Shown here one piece after another: positions 5,540-9,040 of a stretch of 9,040 nt of DNA. Below the pieces are notes generated by a model. It saw nothing but the letters and a program-made list of their open reading frames with translations, did no database searches and was not told the origin of the DNA. The first letter of the stretch is position 1; the number at the start of each line of letters is the position of its first letter. The position numbers were made by a program, and so were the translations under genes. Source of the DNA: Caldilineaceae bacterium (GTDB lineage Bacteria > Chloroflexota > Anaerolineae > Caldilineales > Caldilineaceae); the NCBI GenBank assembly GCA_028819675.1, contig JAPPKT010000414.1:1-9040 (forward strand), in the 5' to 3' direction.

Positions 5540-6760
5540 ATGATACTACGAATACTCTTGACAGGAACGACCCTATTGCTGCTGACCCTGGTCGCATCCG
5601 TTGGCGCGGCGGGGGCTTCCGGGCCGAAAGGGATCCCAATTTCCGGGATGGAGAACGTTCGCGCGTATGCGGCAGCGGCGCAGGTGGGCGGGCGCAGCTA
5701 CGCGGTGGATGGCGGACGGCTCTATGGTGGGCTCAATGGTGTCTGGGTGCCGCTGCCGGCGCCGCACGGTGTGATCGTCAACGCGGTCGCGGTGGACCGA
5801 ATGGAGCAGGATACTGTATTCATCGGCGCGGCCGACAGGCTCAGCGTGTATGTTTCCCGGGATGGAGGCGAGGGGTGGAAGGAGTTTGCGCTGGATGCGG
5901 ACGCGATTGGGGGCGTTACCGCAATGGCCTTTGACGCGTTCAACCGGCTGTTGTATGTAGGGACGGTTGCCGATGGTGTTTACCGTCTGCGGGACATCGG
6001 CACGGGTCCAGGAAAGGGTCTGATTGCGAGCGGCCATCTGCTGCTGGAGGAGCCCGTGCTGGAGATCGCGGTTGACAGCACGGGGGCAGGGCTAGGCTTT
6101 GTGCGCACTCCGGAAAGGCTGTATCGGGCCGAGGCCTACGGTCTGCGCTGGCTGGTTGTTGACAGTCTGCCTGGTCCGCCGACGGCCGTCGCGGTGAGCG
6201 ACGTGTCGCCGCCGAAGGTCTATTTGGGCACTGCAGGCGGGGGCGTGCTCGTGAGCGAGGACGGCACGGCATGGCAGGGGGTCAATCAGGGTCTGGACGG
6301 CGCGGGGGCCGGTATGCTTGTGATCAACGATCTAGCGGTGGACCCAGCGCGGCCAGAGGTTCTGTATGCGGCGACGAGCCTCTCAGACGCAGAAGGGTTC
6401 CACGGACACTCCGGCAGTGTGGCAGTTAGCACCGACAGCGGCCGCAGGTGGGAGAGTCTGGCGGTTTTGGAGAATGCGCAGGTGGCAGAGCTGTTGCCGG
6501 TGACCGGACGGAGCGGGCTGGTGTACGCGCTGACGACTGCCAGCCGGAGGCCGGTGGCGGTAGGCGAGGTGCCGCCGCTGGTGATGCAGGAAACCGGCGG
6601 GTTGCCCGGAAGTGGTTTGAGAAGTCCCGGACTGCTGGCCTGGATTCTGGCAGGGCACGCTAGTGCGGCGCTCATCATTCTGGGTGTCAGCGAATTCAGA
6701 GGAGGAGACAGGCGGAGAGGCGGCACGGCTTACGGTCTGCGCACCGCTGAGGCGGGCTGA
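5540..6760 (+). CDS. Exported, membrane-anchored Asp-box beta-propeller protein
   Basis: A 406-residue protein of unknown function. ATG 5540 is preceded by a strong GAGGAGGA site (5526-5533) at 6 bases. Residues 1-27 form a signal-peptide-like hydrophobic segment rich in Leu and Ala. The body shows repeated strand pairs such as RLLYVGTVADGVYRL and KVYLGTAGGGVLVS. It has three Asp-box motifs, SRDGGEGW (106-113), SEDGTAW (239-245) and STDSGRRW (297-304), as in sialidase, BNR and photosystem-assembly-type propellers. Asp boxes are structural turns, so no enzyme activity follows from them, and I see no sialidase arginine triad pattern. Residues about 363-383 are a hydrophobic helix followed by an Arg-rich tail (RRGGDRRR type), predicting a C-terminal anchor with the propeller outside. 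It stands alone between a divergent and a convergent neighbour. Confidence 0.75.
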   Translation: MILRILLTGTTLLLLTLVASVGAAGASGPKGIPISGMENVRAYAAAAQVGGRSYAVDGGRLYGGLNGVWVPLPAPHGVIVNAVAVDRMEQDTVFIGAADRLSVYVSRDGGEGWKEFALDADAIGGVTAMAFDAFNRLLYVGTVADGVYRLRDIGTGPGKGLIASGHLLLEEPVLEIAVDSTGAGLGFVRTPERLYRAEAYGLRWLVVDSLPGPPTAVAVSDVSPPKVYLGTAGGGVLVSEDGTAWQGVNQGLDGAGAGMLVINDLAVDPARPEVLYAATSLSDAEGFHGHSGSVAVSTDSGRRWESLAVLENAQVAELLPVTGRSGLVYALTTASRRPVAVGEVPPLVMQETGGLPGSGLRSPGLLAWILAGHASAALIILGVSEFRGGDRRRGGTAYGLRTAEAG

Positions 6761-7018
6761 TGGAGATGGCCCGGTGCTGGTCAGGTCTGGGGTTTCAAGG
6801 CCCTGAGGCGGCAGTGCGAAGGCGCCCGCTCCCCCGCGGGCGTCTCCGAGATCTGTGATGCCTTTTGGAGTAGTGTGCGGGTGTTGGAACAGGACCGTTT
6901 CCCTTTGTGGACGAAGTCTTGTCCGGGCTTGCTGGCGTTTGCGTTGACGGAAATGTGGAAGGGCAAGACCGGGTCTATCCAGGGAGGGTTACAGAGGTTG
7001 AGGAAGGGCTATCAGGTA
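6761..7018. other. Intergenic stretch before the hairpin repeats
   Basis: These 258 bases follow the Asp-box gene. Apart from the stem at 6821-6844 no gene, promoter or RNA is evident. Open frames run through it on both strands, but they lack ribosome binding sites and on the + strand run into sequence antisense to the J-like gene. Confidence 0.4.
6821..6844. terminator. GC-rich stem downstream of the Asp-box gene, weak terminator candidate
   Basis: GGCGCCCGC (6821-6829) pairs with GCGGGCGTC (6836-6844), nine pairs including one G-U, around a six-base TCCCCC loop. It lies 60 bases after the stop codon. No T-run follows on either strand, so intrinsic termination is uncertain. Confidence 0.3.
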
Positions 7019-7144
7019 AACACGAGGGCACCCACAAGGGGTGCCCCTACGGGAGGGGTGAACGCCAGGGCACCCACGAGGGGTGCCCCTACGGGAGGGG
7101 CGAACACGAGGGCACCCACAAGGGGTGCCCCTACAGGGGGGTTC
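7019..7144. repeat. Three tandem 42-bp units, each containing a perfect hairpin
   Basis: Units at 7019-7060, 7061-7102 and 7103-7144 begin with AAC and share a core GGGCACCC-ACAAG or ACGAG-GGGTGCCC. In each unit the 8-bp arms pair perfectly around a 5-base loop (unit 1: 7026-7033 with 7039-7046). The few differences between units fall in loops and flanks, leaving the stems intact. The array lies between convergent genes. The 42-base period keeps frames open and would encode repeats of RAPTRGAPTGG. There is no start context and the frame continues into the antisense of the next gene, so a non-coding structural element is more likely. Confidence 0.8.
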
Positions 7145-7233
7145 AGACCGTTCCGGCCTTTGCATGGAATTGGGGTCGCCGGGGCTGTGTGCGCAGCTCA
7201 AGTGGACGGCGGGACCTTTTCAAGGCGGGCGTT

Positions 7234-7995
7234 CTATCTCAACTGGGGGAAAGCAGATGCGATGGTCAGGCCGGCAAAGAGGAGCAGCATCAGAAAGGCT
7301 CTACCGCCTGAAAGGAGGAAGAGAAGCGCCCAGGGCGCCACGCCCAGAATGATGCCGGCGATGGCCATGTGGGGCAGCTTGCGGCCGCGGCGGTTGCCCA
7401 CTGCGCTGCGGATGATGCGGGCGGCGAGCGTACCGGCGCCGGAACCGATGATGAATGCGATGAAGAATCCGAAGAAACCGATGCTACCGAGCAGAAAGCC
7501 GACGATGGGGGCGACGATCAGTGTAAGAACAAAGCCGACGGCGAGGGCGACGATGTTGTCCCGGCCCAGGGCATTGAAGTAGATGTTCTGCTGCTCGCGG
7601 ACACATTCGTTGCAGCGGTAGCCGACGGGGGTACGGACGGCGCAGGAGATGCAGATCGGTTTTCCGCACTTGTTGCAGCGCAGGAGCGTTTCCCGATCGG
7701 GGTGGTTGGCGCAGGTCAGACTTTCTGGTTCGCCGTCGCTGCCTACCTGGATTGGAGCCGGTCTGCCGTCATAGATGGCGCGCCGGGCGGGGTCGCCAAG
7801 GATTTCGTAGGCTTTTTCGATTTCAGCCAACTTCTGTTCAGCGTAGGCGCGGTCGGCGGCGGATTCCAGCGTGTCGGGCTGGTAGAGCTTCTGCAACCGT
7901 ATGAACTGCTGTGCGACTTCCTCCTGATCGGCATCTTCGCTCAAATCGAGAGTACGGTATAGCTCCTTATCGGTTTGGTTGGAACTGTCTGACAT
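7234..7995 (-). CDS. J-like domain, B-box-type zinc finger and transmembrane protein
   Basis: A 253-residue protein. ATG 7995 is chosen because the J-like domain starts just after it. The GTG at 8031 is an alternative, and neither has a strong ribosome binding site. Residues about 11-78 resemble a DnaJ J-domain (YRTLDLSEDADQEEV, then EIEKAYEILGDPARRAIYDG). The HPD tripeptide that stimulates Hsp70 ATPase is QPD here (39-41), so classical co-chaperone activity is doubtful. Residues 95-131 carry C95, H98, C107, C110, C115, C118, C128 and C131 in a B-box-like spacing, probably binding two zinc ions. Residues about 147-250 are very hydrophobic with three or four membrane segments and a basic loop (NRRGRK, 201-206). 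The soluble domains are probably cytoplasmic. It begins 64 bases after nadK on the same strand. No function can be assigned. Confidence 0.8.
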   Translation of the reverse strand: MSDSSNQTDKELYRTLDLSEDADQEEVAQQFIRLQKLYQPDTLESAADRAYAEQKLAEIEKAYEILGDPARRAIYDGRPAPIQVGSDGEPESLTCANHPDRETLLRCNKCGKPICISCAVRTPVGYRCNECVREQQNIYFNALGRDNIVALAVGFVLTLIVAPIVGFLLGSIGFFGFFIAFIIGSGAGTLAARIIRSAVGNRRGRKLPHMAIAGIILGVAPWALLFLLSGGRAFLMLLLFAGLTIASAFPQLR

Positions 7996-8059
7996 CAGAG
8001 TTTGCTTTCTACTAAATTGCGGTCCTTGCACAGGGGGCGCAATGTGGGCGTCAGGTTGA

Positions 8060-8926
8060 TCATTGCATCTTTTCCATCAGCGTCTGGTAAAAGTAGCTGC
8101 GCGGGCGAAGACGGACGAAGCGTGCTTGATAGGGGCTGCTGTCGACGACGATTTCGTCCGTGTCGTCCACTTCGACTTCGAACTGGCCGTCCACAGTGAG
8201 CATGGCGGAGTGGTCGCTGTAGACGCGCAGTCTGACCTCGGTGCCTTCGGAGAGGACGACGGCCCGGTCCATGCTCATGTGAGGGGCGACGGGGATCACG
8301 AGGATATTGCGCAGGTCGGGCGGCAGGATTGGGCCGCCTGCTGCGAGGGCGTAAGCGGTACTGCCGGTGGCGGTACTGACGATAAGGCCGTCGCAGGTAT
8401 AGGTGGTGAGGTAGCCGCCATCGAGGTTGGCGCTGACGCGGACGATGCGGGCGAGGCTGCCGCGGCTGAGAACGACGTCGTTGAGGGCGTCGAAGGTGCA
8501 GCGAACAGTGGGTTCGCCGCCGTTGGTGCTGGCTTTTTCCACGATTGCGCGAACCATGAGCCGTTCTTCGATCCAGTAGTCGCCGTCGAGCAGCTTTTCC
8601 AAGGGGGATGGCCAGTCCTGGGGAAAGATTTCGGCCAGAAAGCCGAGCCTGCCCATCTTTACACCCAGCATAGGCACGTTGAAGGCAGCGCCGAGCCGGG
8701 CGGCCCGCAGCATTGTACCGTCGCCGCCGAGGGTGATCAGCAGGTCGACGTCCGGGAGTCTGGACTTGATGACCTCGGAGTCCCAGGCGGAATGGCGCCA
8801 TGTTTCATTGACACCGGCACTGCGCAGAAACTGTTCCATTTGACCCGCCAGATCGAGGGATTCCGGTTTGCGAGGGTGGTGCAGGATGCCGATGCGTTGA
8901 AATGTGCAGGTTTCGTCGTCCATCAT
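8060..8926 (-). CDS. nadK: NAD kinase (ATP/polyphosphate-NAD 2'-phosphotransferase)
   Basis: NAD kinase (EC 2.7.1.23) makes NADP from NAD in the cytoplasm. The 288 residues are the normal length. Signatures are present in order: LLITLGGDGTML (62-73, with the GGDGT motif and Asp69), VKMGRLGFLAE (89-99), ALND (147-150, the NE/D motif), DGLIVSTATGSTAYALAAGG (179-198, NAD-binding loop), VAPHM (213-217) and VDGQ (245-248). The start is ATG 8926 or the adjacent ATG 8923; no strong Shine-Dalgarno sequence precedes either, only GGGAAAG about 12 bases upstream. It is the first gene of a minus-strand pair. Long open frames also exist on the opposite strand but carry no recognisable domain. Confidence 0.95.
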   Translation of the reverse strand: MMDDETCTFQRIGILHHPRKPESLDLAGQMEQFLRSAGVNETWRHSAWDSEVIKSRLPDVDLLITLGGDGTMLRAARLGAAFNVPMLGVKMGRLGFLAEIFPQDWPSPLEKLLDGDYWIEERLMVRAIVEKASTNGGEPTVRCTFDALNDVVLSRGSLARIVRVSANLDGGYLTTYTCDGLIVSTATGSTAYALAAGGPILPPDLRNILVIPVAPHMSMDRAVVLSEGTEVRLRVYSDHSAMLTVDGQFEVEVDDTDEIVVDSSPYQARFVRLRPRSYFYQTLMEKMQ

Positions 8927-8992
8927 GTCAAGTAATCTTTCCCAAAGAAAGTGGTTTAGTTACGGGCTCTGCTATTGGATATCGTTATATTC

Positions 8993-9021
8993 AGATAATA
9001 CATGTGACCGTTTGAGGTCAA
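8993..9021 (-). promoter_or_regulatory. Sigma-70-type promoter of nadK
   Basis: On the minus strand TTGACC (9021-9016), a 17-base spacer and TTATCT (8998-8993) form a good promoter about 65 bases before the nadK start. An overlapping TATTAT (9000-8995) with a 15-base spacer is a poorer -10 choice. Confidence 0.5.
9005..9020. promoter_or_regulatory. TGACC-N6-GGTCA palindrome inside the nadK promoter
   Basis: The 5-bp arms at 9005-9009 and 9016-9020 are perfect inverted copies. They overlap the -35 box and spacer of the nadK promoter, a position where a bound protein would block transcription. The arms are short, so chance occurrence is possible. Confidence 0.3.
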
Positions 9022-9040
9022 ATTCGGTCTGTGTTAAGAT
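9012..9040 (+). promoter_or_regulatory. Possible divergent + strand promoter at the window edge
   Basis: TTGAGG (9012-9017), 17 bases, then TAAGAT (9035-9040) gives a second promoter-like pair. Its -35 overlaps that of nadK on the other strand. Any gene it serves lies outside the window. Confidence 0.3.

Noticed and set aside
7019..7144. CRISPR array
   Set aside because: The units are contiguous, with no unique spacers between repeats, and no cas gene is present.
6875..7582. 235-codon + strand open frame running through the 42-bp repeats
   Set aside because: It lacks a convincing start, its middle is the repeat translated, and its 3' half is antisense to the well-supported J-like/zinc-finger gene.
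7995..8801. 268-codon minus-strand frame overlapping nadK in another frame
   Set aside because: Its translation is Arg/Pro-rich, the usual alternate frame of a GC-rich gene, and NAD kinase occupies the same strand.
8063..8935. 290-codon + strand open frame opposite nadK
   Set aside because: nadK on the other strand has every family motif. The opposite frame is low-complexity and has no domain, a typical shadow in GC-rich DNA.

Overview
The window is GC-rich, densely coding bacterial DNA that uses standard stop codons. It most resembles a Chloroflexota (Anaerolineae/Caldilineae-like) chromosome. The basis is gene content: a transaldolase/phosphoglucose isomerase pair of the fused Tal-Pgi type, a LysM lipoprotein with a Pro/Thr linker, a membrane-anchored Asp-box propeller, and a J-like/B-box/membrane protein. 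The assignment is inference; no rRNA or other marker gene is present. No tRNA, rRNA, insertion sequence or CRISPR array was seen.

Layout. (1) 2-115, + strand: the last codons of a probable ROK-family sugar kinase. (2) 280-3089, +: transaldolase followed, in the -1 frame, by phosphoglucose isomerase. (3) 3192-3887, +: ribose-5-phosphate isomerase A. Together these form a sugar-phosphate cluster: sugar phosphorylation, glucose-6-P/fructose-6-P interconversion and the non-oxidative pentose phosphate branch. (4) 4032-5018, - strand: a secreted lipoprotein with four LysM domains, convergent with rpiA and separated from it by a terminator-like hairpin. (5) 5019-5539: a 521-base divergent intergenic region with a good minus-strand promoter, a perfect 10-bp inverted repeat, short AGGATTT repeats and a second inverted repeat in front of the next gene. 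(6) 5540-6760, +: an exported, membrane-anchored Asp-box beta-propeller. (7) 6761-7233: a convergent intergenic region with three 42-bp hairpin repeats. (8) 8926-7234, -: NAD kinase followed by a J-like/zinc-finger/membrane protein, probably co-transcribed, behind a promoter at the right edge that appears to overlap a divergent one.

Main point of interest. The transaldolase reading frame ends at a TAG, but homology continues in the -1 frame. The switch point is a T_TTT_TTT heptamer in the correct phase. Seven bases later comes a 10-bp stem-loop with the zero-frame stop codon in its loop. The Pgi frame has no ATG, GTG or TTG until a GTG lying inside conserved protein sequence. A -1 frameshift would make a 936-residue Tal-Pgi, about the length I recall for the fused enzyme, plus a free 383-residue transaldolase. 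This has the architecture of a programmed -1 ribosomal frameshift deciding the ratio of transaldolase to the bifunctional enzyme. The main competing explanation is one missing T in the homopolymer (sequencing error or real mutation).

A second observation is a composite motif, TGTGCCAAT-N7 or N17-TGGTCCAA, placed upstream of both the tal-pgi genes and the LysM gene in the same orientation relative to each gene. It may be a shared operator.
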